Virus record (IMG/VR): IMGVR_UViG_3300018039_000024 | Location: 1 to 22,891 of that record | Strand: one strand, 5' to 3' | DNA: 22,891 nt | Source of the DNA: a virus | Part shown: piece by piece, positions 6,043 through 12,606 of the stretch | Position numbering within the stretch: the stretch's first letter is position 1 | Layout of the letters: every line of letters begins with the position of its first letter | Made by a program: the position numbers and the translations under genes | The notes under the pieces: generated by a model | The model's database searches: none | What the model saw: only the letters and a program-made list of their open reading frames with translations | What the model was told of the DNA's origin: nothing

Positions 6043-6051
6043 CAAGCAAAA

Positions 6052-6067
6052 AAGTTCAATAGAACTA
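6052..6067 (+). repeat. Dispersed 16-bp palindrome, copy D
   Basis: AAGTTCAATAGAACTA lies between two hairpins in the gap before the VWA gene. It is identical to copy E, and the identity extends over 21 bases (6049-6069 and 7582-7602). Confidence 0.85.
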
Positions 6068-6072
6068 AACCC

Positions 6073-6093
6073 TTGGGTACGTTTGCTACCCAA
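6073..6093 (+). repeat. Perfect 7-bp hairpin in VWA gene leader
   Basis: TTGGGTA (6073-6079), 7-base loop, TACCCAA (6087-6093), followed by a run of A. It sits 21 bases before the VWA start codon and directly after palindrome copy D. Confidence 0.6.
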
Positions 6094-6114
6094 AAAAAGA
6101 AAGTGGAGTGTGGT

Positions 6115-7242
6115 ATGGACGCACAAATGAAAGTATCCCGTGCAGTTACGCGCCTTGTAGTGAAGCACCCGTTCTTCGGGTCGCTTGCGCTATCCCTGCG
6201 TGTCGCACCAGACACGACCATCCCGACCATGTGTACGGATGGCAAGTCTATCTTGTGGTCACCAGATTTTGTTGATGGCATGGATCAAGAAGAAACCGTG
6301 GGCGTCATGGCTCATGAGGTGATGCATGTTACGATGAAGCACAACCTTCGCCGTGGAGATCGTGATCCAGAACTCTGGAACATCGCATGTGACTTTGCGA
6401 TCAATGAAATCCTCATTGAGGCTGGATTTATCTTGCCGAAAGGTGGCCTGTACGACGAACAGTATAAGGGTCTTATGGCTGAGGCGATCTTTGACAGACT
6501 GCCAGAGGATGCCAAGGAACGCTTTGGTCAGGCCGCATCTGTCGGTCAGGTTGTGGACGCGACTAACGACATGGGCAACCCTGTCTCTCAGGCTGAGGCC
6601 AAGCAGATGGAAGCTGACGTGGATAGCAAGATCATGATGGCTGCGACTGGCGCAAAGGCTGTTGGCAATCTGCCCACTGCAATCAAAGAAATGATTGAGC
6701 GCATGAAGCGCAGCCAAGTAGACTGGCGCGATAAGATGCGCAGGTTTGTCGGTGGTGATCAGCCAGATGACTACAGCATGCGCAAACCTCAGCGCAAAAT
6801 GTATCACATGAGCGGCATTGTTGCCCCATCCATTGAGAAGCTGGGCGCTGGTCATCTTGTTGCGCTGATCGATAGCAGCGGATCCGTTTCATCTAGCCGT
6901 GAGCTTCCCAGTTTCCTTGGAGAGATGAACGCGATCAGCCAAGATCTCAAACCCAAATCGATCACGGTCATCACCTTTGATGCAAGGGTTCAGACCGTTC
7001 GCAGATACGAACAGGGTGAAGAGATAGACACCATCGAATTGGGTGGGCGTGGCGGCACAATGGTGTCTCCCGCCTTCCAATATGTGGAAGACAAAGGCAT
7101 TGAGGTAGACAACCTAGTAGTCTTCACTGACCTTTGCATCCATGACTTCCCAGACAAACCTGACTACCCAGTGCTTTGGGTTTCGTCTTGGGATCAAGCA
7201 AGCCCCGCACCTTGGGGGGAAACAACTTACATCCAAGCATAA
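6115..7242 (+). CDS. VWA-like / DUF2201-type metallopeptidase-like protein, partner of the AAA+ ATPase
   Basis: The 375-residue protein starts at ATG 6115 with AGTGGAG upstream; an in-frame TTG at 6073 falls in a hairpin. The N-terminal part (about 5-180) matches the DUF2201_N putative metallopeptidase: HEVMH at 67-71 is a zinc HExxH motif, and WNIACDFAIN (88-97) supplies a likely third ligand, Asp93. The C-terminal part is a VWA-like domain with an intact MIDAS: DSSGS (Asp253, Ser255, Ser257), a Thr in GGRGGT (Thr315) and FTD (Asp339). Such proteins pair with MoxR ATPases. Keeping both zinc and MIDAS residues suggests an active metal-dependent protein; substrate unknown. Confidence 0.88.
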   Translation: MDAQMKVSRAVTRLVVKHPFFGSLALSLRVAPDTTIPTMCTDGKSILWSPDFVDGMDQEETVGVMAHEVMHVTMKHNLRRGDRDPELWNIACDFAINEILIEAGFILPKGGLYDEQYKGLMAEAIFDRLPEDAKERFGQAASVGQVVDATNDMGNPVSQAEAKQMEADVDSKIMMAATGAKAVGNLPTAIKEMIERMKRSQVDWRDKMRRFVGGDQPDDYSMRKPQRKMYHMSGIVAPSIEKLGAGHLVALIDSSGSVSSSRELPSFLGEMNAISQDLKPKSITVITFDARVQTVRRYEQGEEIDTIELGGRGGTMVSPAFQYVEDKGIEVDNLVVFTDLCIHDFPDKPDYPVLWVSSWDQASPAPWGETTYIQA

Positions 7243-7251
7243 GGAGAAGTA

Positions 7252-7437
7252 ATGACAAACTGCGAGATCGATGCTCTACTTCAAGAAGAGGGCGTCGATC
7301 TTCGTCCACTGTGGTGGGCGATGACGTGTGAAGCCCTCGTCAATGACCGCTGGGAAGGCGGCATTGATGATCCGTTTTATTTAATTGTGAGAGATCCATG
7401 CAAAGACATATTGGGCCAGAGCAGAGAGCTTACATGA
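7252..7437 (+). CDS. Small acidic hypothetical protein
   Basis: The 61-residue protein starts at ATG 7252 with AAGGAG upstream, nine bases after the VWA stop. It starts MTNCEIDALLQEEGVDLRPL and has a Trp-rich centre (LWWAMTCEALVNDRW). No known motif. Close spacing to the VWA gene suggests co-expression with the ATPase/VWA pair. Confidence 0.65.
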   Translation: MTNCEIDALLQEEGVDLRPLWWAMTCEALVNDRWEGGIDDPFYLIVRDPCKDILGQSRELT

Positions 7438-7595
7438 GATACCTAAGAAACGAGGTATCTAAATGGGAACGAGAAGCAAATCGGAGTGACCACCACCCGA
7501 ATGCTCACAAGTATTTATGGGAAGCGCGAAAAGAATTGCGCGAGTATAGGCTATCGCTGGAAAGGCGAGGCTTCAGTGTGGAAAAAGTTCAATAG
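7434..7595 (+). CDS. Small basic helical hypothetical protein
   Basis: Two starts are possible: ATG 7434, in a four-base ATGA overlap with the previous stop and with GAGAG upstream, or ATG 7398, which adds 12 residues. I prefer 7434 (53 residues) because this junction type recurs here. The protein is highly charged and helical (RYLRNEVSKWEREANRS, then YLWEARKELREYRLSLERR). Its stop codon TAG lies inside palindrome copy E. Function not recognised; nucleic-acid binding is possible from the charge. Confidence 0.6.
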   Translation: MRYLRNEVSKWEREANRSDHHPNAHKYLWEARKELREYRLSLERRGFSVEKVQ

Positions 7596-7600
7596 AACTA
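7585..7600 (+). repeat. Dispersed 16-bp palindrome, copy E
   Basis: AAGTTCAATAGAACTA overlaps the stop codon of the preceding gene and lies 26 bases ahead of the gene at 7627. Identical to copy D. Confidence 0.85.
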
Positions 7601-7626
7601 AAAGACGTGGAAGGACGTGAAACAAA

Positions 7627-8409
7627 ATGTCTACTGTAATCTATGTAAAAAATAAAAACACTTTCGCAAAGAATAACTACTTTGCGATCAAGCGGATGAG
7701 CAAAGCTCTTGGTCTGTTCTTTAAGGCTCATGAGTTCTCAGACGAAAACATCAAAAACTTTGCTTACAACCCAAACCAATTCGAATGGAAGTCTTTTGAT
7801 TATCCAGACGCACCAAGGGGTTTGAAAGAATTACCAATGGAAGACGCAAATTTTTGCGCAAGGTATGGAGCAAACTTGATCAGGCAAATAAGACGTTTGC
7901 GAAAAGTCCAAGGAGTAGATGATGCTCCTAAAACAATCATCCAAAAGTCAAAGGAAGCATCGTGCCTGTATGGAGAGAGTGCTTTAAAAGTATGCTTTCC
8001 TTCCATGCGTTGGCAAATTCGACCAGTGATGAGCGGCAACCTTTTTGTTGAAAAGGAGAGGCAAGACTACGGTCAGTATGATTGGGTGGTCAATGTTCCA
8101 ATTACTTGGTACAGCACGATCAATCGTAAAGGCTTATCGATTGCCGTTGCTGGCGATGGCAATCGATTTATCATGGCTGTTAAGCCCCGTGATCTTTCTC
8201 GCCTGACCGACCAAGGCATATATGCTTATGAAGTTGTGGCAGTCAAAGCAAAAAACAAGAAGGCAGAGATGGAGACAGGTTGGTTAATGAGCTACCCCAC
8301 TGGTAATGAGACTGATGTCCGCGCCTATCACAAAGAGTTTTCCAGATGCGAAAGCTTGCTTAGAAGACGCATTAGGGATACAGTTACAAAAGAACTCATG
8401 GGGTATTGA
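7627..8409 (+). CDS. Hypothetical protein, 260 residues
   Basis: The start ATG 7627 follows a purine-rich leader containing GACGTG twice and palindrome copy E; the ribosome-binding site is weak (AAGGA at a long distance). The N-terminal 100 residues are Lys/Asn/Phe-rich and more AT-rich in codon use than the neighbours (VKNKNTFAKNNYFAIKRM). The middle has many aromatic residues and beta-strand character (YDWVVNVPITWYSTINRKG, then LSIAVAGDGNRFIMAVKPRD). The end is a basic helix (SLLRRRIRDTVTKELMGY). No recognised motif. The different composition may mark a recently acquired gene. It overlaps the next gene by one base (TGATG). Confidence 0.8.
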   Translation: MSTVIYVKNKNTFAKNNYFAIKRMSKALGLFFKAHEFSDENIKNFAYNPNQFEWKSFDYPDAPRGLKELPMEDANFCARYGANLIRQIRRLRKVQGVDDAPKTIIQKSKEASCLYGESALKVCFPSMRWQIRPVMSGNLFVEKERQDYGQYDWVVNVPITWYSTINRKGLSIAVAGDGNRFIMAVKPRDLSRLTDQGIYAYEVVAVKAKNKKAEMETGWLMSYPTGNETDVRAYHKEFSRCESLLRRRIRDTVTKELMGY

Positions 8410-8612
8410 TGGAAACTGAAGAGCTTGATGCTGATAAAATACTGGATATTATCCTTCGCTTGCCGCCATCAGCAAACAGAATGCAAGTGTGTGACTTGAT
8501 TGTGAATGTCGTCATGGCATATCAAATGAAAGACGACTTCCCGCGCATAATGCTCAACATCGCAAATGCTTTAATGCAGATAGACGATGTTGAAGATATT
8601 TCGATCCACTAA
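8409..8612 (+). CDS. Small acidic helical protein, last gene of the run
   Basis: The 67-residue protein starts at the ATG of a TGATG junction with the previous gene. It is helical and acidic (MQVCDLIVNVVMAYQMKDDF, then LNIANALMQIDDVEDISIH). No motif recognised. Two consecutive hairpins, the second a classic intrinsic terminator, follow within 80 bases, so this is the end of the plus-strand operon. Confidence 0.7.
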   Translation: METEELDADKILDIILRLPPSANRMQVCDLIVNVVMAYQMKDDFPRIMLNIANALMQIDDVEDISIH

Positions 8613-8647
8613 CCCGCTGACGTTTACTGGCGTCTGCCTCGCGGGTT
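8611..8647 (+). repeat. Compound hairpin before the terminator
   Basis: AACCCGC (8611-8617) pairs with GCGGGTT (8641-8647), and the inner GACG (8619-8622) pairs with CGTC (8631-8634). It overlaps the stop codon of the gene ending at 8612. No T tract follows; it may support the terminator just downstream. Confidence 0.5.
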
Positions 8648-8659
8648 GGTGTGAAACTA

Positions 8660-8693
8660 GCAGGGAAGAGGAGAAATCTTCCCTGCCTTTTTT
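8660..8693 (+). terminator. Rho-independent terminator, plus strand
   Basis: A perfect 10-bp stem, GCAGGGAAGA (8660-8669) with TCTTCCCTGC (8677-8686), has a 7-base loop and is followed by CTTTTTT. It ends the plus-strand run that includes the ATPase/VWA genes. Confidence 0.92.
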
Positions 8694-8722
8694 AAAAGAA
8701 AAGGGTCACCCGAAGGTGACCC
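8694..8722 (-). terminator. Rho-independent terminator, minus strand
   Basis: GGGTCACC (8703-8710), loop CGAA, GGTGACCC (8715-8722) forms a perfect 8-bp stem. Read on the minus strand it is followed by CTTTTCTTTT. It ends the converging primase-helicase transcript. Confidence 0.85.
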
Positions 8723-8790
8723 AGTCAAGAGTGGAGAAGATGTGTAAACCAATATCCTCACACAAGACCTAGCACTCTATATGTAGTAGG

Positions 8791-8958
8791 TCAAATCGTT
8801 TCGAACATCTTATCTGCTAAGTTGCTAATAAGACGCAGTGTCTCTCTTGAGTTAAGCTCAACCACTGCAACCTCATTCCCCCCTACAAATACATGCAGTA
8901 CAGGACCCGTCTCGCCTTCTCTGACGATCACAAATTTATTGTCCGAAGATTTGGTCAA
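8791..8958 (-). CDS. Small protein overlapping the primase-helicase 3' end
   Basis: This frame runs 55 codons from a TTG (8956-8958), or 46 from a GTG (8929-8931), to a TGA at 8791-8793. It overlaps the helicase end by 23 bases if the TTG is used. The product (FVIVREGETGPVLHVFVGGN, then VAVVELNSRETLRLISNLAD) looks like a real protein: two beta strands followed by an amphipathic helix. The minus-strand terminator lies about 70 bases downstream, consistent with a last gene in the operon. It is easy to miss because it lacks an ATG. Function not recognised. Confidence 0.6.
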   Translation of the reverse strand: MTKSSDNKFVIVREGETGPVLHVFVGGNEVAVVELNSRETLRLISNLADKMFETI

Positions 8959-10717
8959 AGTCTATATCAACTTCTGTGTATGGAGTTGGCGCATCCAGTA
9001 TCGGATCTGGTATGTGCTTCTTGTATGTTGACGTTGGAACATCGAAGGCAAGATCGGTATTGCCCTGCTTTCCAACCCAAGAGAAACGACATTTCCATAT
9101 GTGGATTTCTGAAACACGAGAACGCGCAGGGTCTGGTCTGTGAACTGTCAGACCCACGTCAGCCTTGGCGAACCAAGCTGCACTGCCTGAGATATCATAC
9201 CCCTTGGGAGCAGGTACATTTCCTGACTGGTCCCGCATCATCTTTGCTGGATGAGCTACGAACCAAAGGTGAATGCCATGTGCCTGAGCAAACACACGCA
9301 GCCTTGTCAGAATATCAGAAACCCATTCAGTTTCGCTGACATCCCGCCCCTTCTGGATGTAGTTGTATGGGTCAATGATGGCACCTCGAACCCCGTGCCG
9401 CATGACTGCAACCTTTAATCTTTCAATGATGCTTTCGATAGAAGACATCGAACCGTCTGCCTGATAGAGAAAAGAAAAGTGCGATTGAACAAATTCCTTT
9501 CCGCGATTCAGCTCCTCTTGGGTTATTCTATCTGTTGCACCTTCGAAGAAAGGCTTACGAATATACTTGCTGATCAGCTTGGCAATATGAAGACGCGGTT
9601 CATTTTCAAAAGAACAGATTGCAAACTTCCAATCTTTTTCTTGTGCCATGTTGACCATAATCTGATCAATGAATTCCGACTTACCTGATGATGGATGACC
9701 CGTCACCACGGTAAGCTGACCAGTGACAATGGTGTATAACTCATCGACGTTATCGTATCCCGTACTCTCGCCACGTCCCATTCCTTTTTCGTAGATCTCA
9801 TCGATCTGATCATAGAAATGAGACGCATCATATAGACCAGCGACAGGCCACGGCTTGGCGGCAACCACGATATCATCAATGCCATCCTTGCCAGAGTTCA
9901 ACAAGACATCGTTGGCATCCTTGCACCCCTCTGGGTACTCTATCTTGAAGCATCGATCCTTTCCGATACGACGAGCGATCTCTTCAGCGGTTGCCTGTCC
10001 CGCTGCGTCCGCATCCATAGCGATGATGATACGACTGGCGGCATCGATTTTCTTCTTTGCTGCCCATAAGTATTTGAATTTATTATCTTCCTTTGGATCG
10101 ATGTTTCCATCGACAACCTTCATGACTGCCCCGTTTGGGATTGACACAACGCTTTCGTAACCCGTTTCCATAAACGCAAGAGCATCCATCTCGCCCTCGC
10201 ATATGATTAGATCATCGTCCCGCTGGACGTTTTGCAAATTAAAAAAAGTTTGAGGTGCGCCATTGCACTTGAACCCTTTGCTCTCAATGGACCGCACCTT
10301 GTATGCATATTCTTGACCCTCGTTTGTGTACGGAAACATGATGCATTCTGTTTCCTTGTTGAGTGCCTGTATCCAAGATGAAGTTGAAACAAGTTTAGCT
10401 TTCTTGGCAGTCTCTTCACTGATCCCACGGCTACTCAGCCATGCCAGTGCCGCATCTGTAAGCGGGGATTTGTTTACGTTCTTTGCAACGGACATTGGTT
10501 CCACTCTATTTGTTTTTGTAAAGCCATCACTCAAAGGAACAATGCCCTGCTGATTACAGTGCCAGCACTGAAACAGTATCTTGTCTTGTTCTATTTTGAG
10601 AGAAAGCGTTTTATCGGTTTTGTTTTTGCGGCTGGGACTACAGCTTGGGCATTTTATTTTGTATTGACCTTGCCCTAATCTGTATGCCTCGCCACGAACT
10701 TGCTGTTCGATTTGCAC
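8936..10717 (-). CDS. Bifunctional primase-helicase (T7 gp4/Twinkle-like)
   Basis: The 593-residue protein starts at a GTG (10715-10717) with AGGAG six bases ahead. It has an N-terminal zinc ribbon (Cys23, Cys26, Cys51, Cys54), a TOPRIM domain with CEGEMDA (173-179) and AMDADAAG (Asp235, Asp237), and a DnaB/RecA-like helicase domain with Walker A GHPSSGKS (340-347) and Walker B IIDPYN (Asp449). This domain order matches phage enzymes that prime lagging-strand synthesis and unwind DNA at the fork. Length is close to T7 gp4. A promoter precedes it (10742-10771) and RusA lies upstream on the same strand. It contains degenerate palindrome copy F in its coding sequence. Confidence 0.93.
   Translation of the reverse strand: MQIEQQVRGEAYRLGQGQYKIKCPSCSPSRKNKTDKTLSLKIEQDKILFQCWHCNQQGIVPLSDGFTKTNRVEPMSVAKNVNKSPLTDAALAWLSSRGISEETAKKAKLVSTSSWIQALNKETECIMFPYTNEGQEYAYKVRSIESKGFKCNGAPQTFFNLQNVQRDDDLIICEGEMDALAFMETGYESVVSIPNGAVMKVVDGNIDPKEDNKFKYLWAAKKKIDAASRIIIAMDADAAGQATAEEIARRIGKDRCFKIEYPEGCKDANDVLLNSGKDGIDDIVVAAKPWPVAGLYDASHFYDQIDEIYEKGMGRGESTGYDNVDELYTIVTGQLTVVTGHPSSGKSEFIDQIMVNMAQEKDWKFAICSFENEPRLHIAKLISKYIRKPFFEGATDRITQEELNRGKEFVQSHFSFLYQADGSMSSIESIIERLKVAVMRHGVRGAIIDPYNYIQKGRDVSETEWVSDILTRLRVFAQAHGIHLWFVAHPAKMMRDQSGNVPAPKGYDISGSAAWFAKADVGLTVHRPDPARSRVSEIHIWKCRFSWVGKQGNTDLAFDVPTSTYKKHIPDPILDAPTPYTEVDIDFDQIFGQ
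9477..9492 (-). repeat. Dispersed 16-bp palindrome, copy F (degenerate, in coding sequence)
   Basis: The plus strand reads AAGTGCGATTGAACAA; on the coding (minus) strand it is TTGTTCAATCGCACTT. It keeps the GTTCAAT arm and the GCACTT arm of copies A and B but has a changed centre. It encodes part of the helicase (around FVQSHFSF), so it may be coincidental. Confidence 0.5.
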
Positions 10718-10741
10718 GGCTATCTCCTACTCTATTCGAGC

Positions 10742-10771
10742 ATCATAGGGGATACGAATAGCGTCCGTCAA
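10742..10771 (-). promoter_or_regulatory. Sigma70-type promoter for primase-helicase
   Basis: On the minus strand TTGACG (10766-10771) and TATGAT (10742-10747) are separated by 18 bases, each matching 5 of 6 consensus bases. The start codon is at 10717, giving a short leader with an AGGAG site. It lies in the 105-bp gap after rusA, so the helicase can be transcribed independently. Confidence 0.7.
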
Positions 10772-10790
10772 TCTACGATTTTTTTGCCGC

Positions 10791-10819
10791 CTAATAATAT
10801 AATATATATATATATACTT
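10791..10819. repeat. AT-dinucleotide tract
   Basis: A nearly pure A/T stretch of about 27 bases, including a TATATATA run, lies between rusA and the primase-helicase promoter, close to a T7/A7 run at 10780-10786. It would melt easily. A DNA-unwinding element of an origin is possible next to the primase-helicase gene; I see no clear initiator iterons. Confidence 0.5.
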
Positions 10820-10822
10820 AGA

Positions 10823-11245
10823 CTACCGATATGTAATATCGTCTACCGTAACGTCTTCCGATAATAAATACTGTGGAATATTTTTTATATTACACGAGCG
10901 AACTCTAATTATTGACCGTGGATTTTCTTTGTCTAAACCCCAGTAAATAAATTTTTGTTTTACCTGCCTATCGTTTTTGTAGATGCGGTTCTGCATGCAA
11001 TCTAGGATCAGGCTTTCGTCCAAGTCTGGGCGGCGGGATGCATAGTAAATCATCATCTCAACTATGACATCATCTGTTGTCGGCACTTTCAAAGTGGGGC
11101 ATTGCGCCTCAAAGAAACTCACATAGTCCCGTGCTTTCTGGGACTTGATCAAGGCTGGTCTGCCTTTTATCATGACCATCTTACGTGAATTTGCTTTCGA
11201 CGCAGGTTCACCATACACCGTAAACGTAACATCAAATGCAGCCAT
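10823..11245 (-). CDS. rusA: RusA-like Holliday junction resolvase
   Basis: The 140-residue protein starts at ATG 11245, preceded by GGGGGAAG. The N-terminus VTFTVYGEPASKANSRKM fits the RusA opening strand. The catalytic acidic cluster is clear: RRPDLDES, then LDCMQNRIYKNDRQV, the PD-D...D...ND pattern of RusA metal-binding aspartates. RusA dimers cleave Holliday junctions and in phages help resolve branched DNA before packaging. Size is close to the roughly 120-residue E. coli protein, with a short C-terminal extension. It is divergent from the exonuclease gene and shares its promoter region. Confidence 0.88.
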   Translation of the reverse strand: MAAFDVTFTVYGEPASKANSRKMVMIKGRPALIKSQKARDYVSFFEAQCPTLKVPTTDDVIVEMMIYYASRRPDLDESLILDCMQNRIYKNDRQVKQKFIYWGLDKENPRSIIRVRSCNIKNIPQYLLSEDVTVDDITYR

Positions 11246-11267
11246 ATCTTCCCCCAAATAATCCCAT

Positions 11268-11296
11268 TTGACTTTATGTTCCTTATGTGATTTAAC
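11268..11296 (+). promoter_or_regulatory. Sigma70-type promoter for the recombination cluster
   Basis: TTGACT (11268-11273, 5 of 6) and TTTAAC (11291-11296, 4 of 6) are separated by 17 bases in the divergent gap between rusA and the exonuclease gene. The exonuclease start is 22 bases downstream of the -10, with AGTGGAG between. Confidence 0.55.
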
Positions 11297-11317
11297 TACA
11301 TACGAGTGGAGAAAACA

Positions 11318-12223
11318 ATGAAAATAACTAACAACTATAACCTGCCTGATGCGTTCTTGAATTTTGCAAGAGACGATAAGTATTCGAAGGGCAAAGCTGA
11401 CATCAGCATTACAACATTGATCGACGCACCACGGGTGCGGTTGATGAAAGACTTACACGCTGACAAAATGGAGAAGGATGTTGTTGACATGATCTGGCCT
11501 CTGTTTGGTACAGCGGTCCATCATATTCTTGAGAGCGCCGACGATCCTAATAACGTGCAGGTAGAGGAACGTCTCTATGCGGACGTTGCGAACTGGACTA
11601 TCTCTGGTGCGCTTGACCATCAAGAGGTTCTTGAGGATGGCACTGTGCAAATCACTGACTACAAGGTTACGTCTGCTTGGTCAGTAATCCTTGGCAAGGT
11701 TGAGTGGGAGCGCCAGCAAAACTGCTACGCTTGGCTCGTTGAGAATTCCAAGGAAGGTGCGAACCGTGGCAAGACTGTAAGCAAGCTGCGCATCTGCGCT
11801 ATCCTCAGAGACTGGCAAAGACGCAAGGCAGAATTCGATCCTGAGTATCCTCAGTCACCAGTGGTGATTGTTGATCTGCCCCTGTGGAGCAAAGACGAGC
11901 GAGAGGATTACATTCAAGAGCGCATTGATGCCCACCAAGAAGCGCAGATGTTTAGCGATCTGTATGATCAGTTTCCTGTATGCTCTCCAGAAGATCAGTG
12001 GGCGAAGCCTGATACGTGGGCCGTTAAGAAGAAGGGCCAGAAAAGAGCGATGAAGGTTCATCAGTCTGAAGACGAGGCTGTTAGACATGCGAATGCAAAC
12101 ACTGCGCTCAAGGGAAATTGTGAGATTGAATATCGCAAGGGTGAGAAGACCCGCTGCGAAGGAAACTACTGCGGAGTGGCAGAGTTTTGTGATCAATTTA
12201 AAGGATGGAAGAATGCCAACTAA
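11318..12223 (+). CDS. Cas4/RecB-like PD-(D/E)XK exonuclease
   Basis: The 301-residue protein starts at ATG 11318 with AGTGGAG upstream. It has FGTAVHH (His68), Asp100 in SGALDHQE and ITDYKV (Asp114, Lys116): the motif order of the RecB/Cas4 nuclease fold. Four C-terminal cysteines (268, 280, 285, 291; RCEGNYCGVAEFC) could bind an iron-sulfur cluster, although classical Cas4 and AddB use one cysteine N-terminal of the nuclease core and I see none near this N-terminus. Next to an annealing protein and an SSB-like protein, it probably resects DNA ends for recombination, as lambda exonuclease does. Confidence 0.85.
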   Translation: MKITNNYNLPDAFLNFARDDKYSKGKADISITTLIDAPRVRLMKDLHADKMEKDVVDMIWPLFGTAVHHILESADDPNNVQVEERLYADVANWTISGALDHQEVLEDGTVQITDYKVTSAWSVILGKVEWERQQNCYAWLVENSKEGANRGKTVSKLRICAILRDWQRRKAEFDPEYPQSPVVIVDLPLWSKDEREDYIQERIDAHQEAQMFSDLYDQFPVCSPEDQWAKPDTWAVKKKGQKRAMKVHQSEDEAVRHANANTALKGNCEIEYRKGEKTRCEGNYCGVAEFCDQFKGWKNAN

Positions 12224-12554
12224 AAAGAAAATGAGAGCGGTGATTTGTATTGACTTGGAGATACAAGCTGAAGGCTTGAAGCATTTAGTTTCTATTGAAG
12301 ATCAGTTAGAAGATGCTGCTGATTACTTTTTGCGTAAACAAGATACAACAAAAGTGAAGGTCATCCAAAAACAAGCCGCGCTTGGTGACAGAAGAACATC
12401 TAGAGTTTACGGAGATAAAAGTGGCCCGATCCATGAGATGGTTTGGAAACATGGGGGAGAGAAAGAGCCAAGGGCTAAAAGAAAGAAGGGAGCTAAAAGC
12501 TCCCCCCCTCACTCACCAACTGTAAAGGAAAACCAAGTGACCATAACTCAGTAA
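12213..12554 (+). CDS. Basic hypothetical protein
   Basis: The 113-residue protein starts at ATG 12213, overlapping the exonuclease end by 11 bases, with a GGATGGAAG purine run upstream. The first 60 residues may fold (RAVICIDLEIQAEGLKHLVS, then EDQLEDAADYFLRKQ). The rest is Lys/Pro/Ser-rich and probably disordered (RAKRKKGAKSSPPHSPT). A perfect GGGAGCT-AAA-AGCTCCC inverted repeat lies in its coding sequence at 12488-12504. Function not recognised; being between exonuclease and annealing protein suggests a recombination accessory role. Confidence 0.65.
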   Translation: MPTKKKMRAVICIDLEIQAEGLKHLVSIEDQLEDAADYFLRKQDTTKVKVIQKQAALGDRRTSRVYGDKSGPIHEMVWKHGGEKEPRAKRKKGAKSSPPHSPTVKENQVTITQ

Positions 12555-12606
12555 TCATTAACAATTAGTTTACAGTAAAAAAGTAAAAAAGCAAGTGGAG
12601 AAAGTA

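Noticed and set aside
8740-8772. A 10-codon plus-strand frame preceded by AGTGGAG
   Set aside because: It lies just beyond the plus-strand terminator with no visible promoter. The ribosome-binding match is striking but the product is too short to support.
10261-10276. A possible palindrome relative around TTGCACTTGAACC
   Set aside because: Too many mismatches in both arms, in coding sequence of the primase-helicase.
12488-12504. A 7-bp perfect hairpin that might be a terminator
   Set aside because: It lies inside a coding frame, is followed by a C run rather than a T run, and the frame continues for about 50 more bases.
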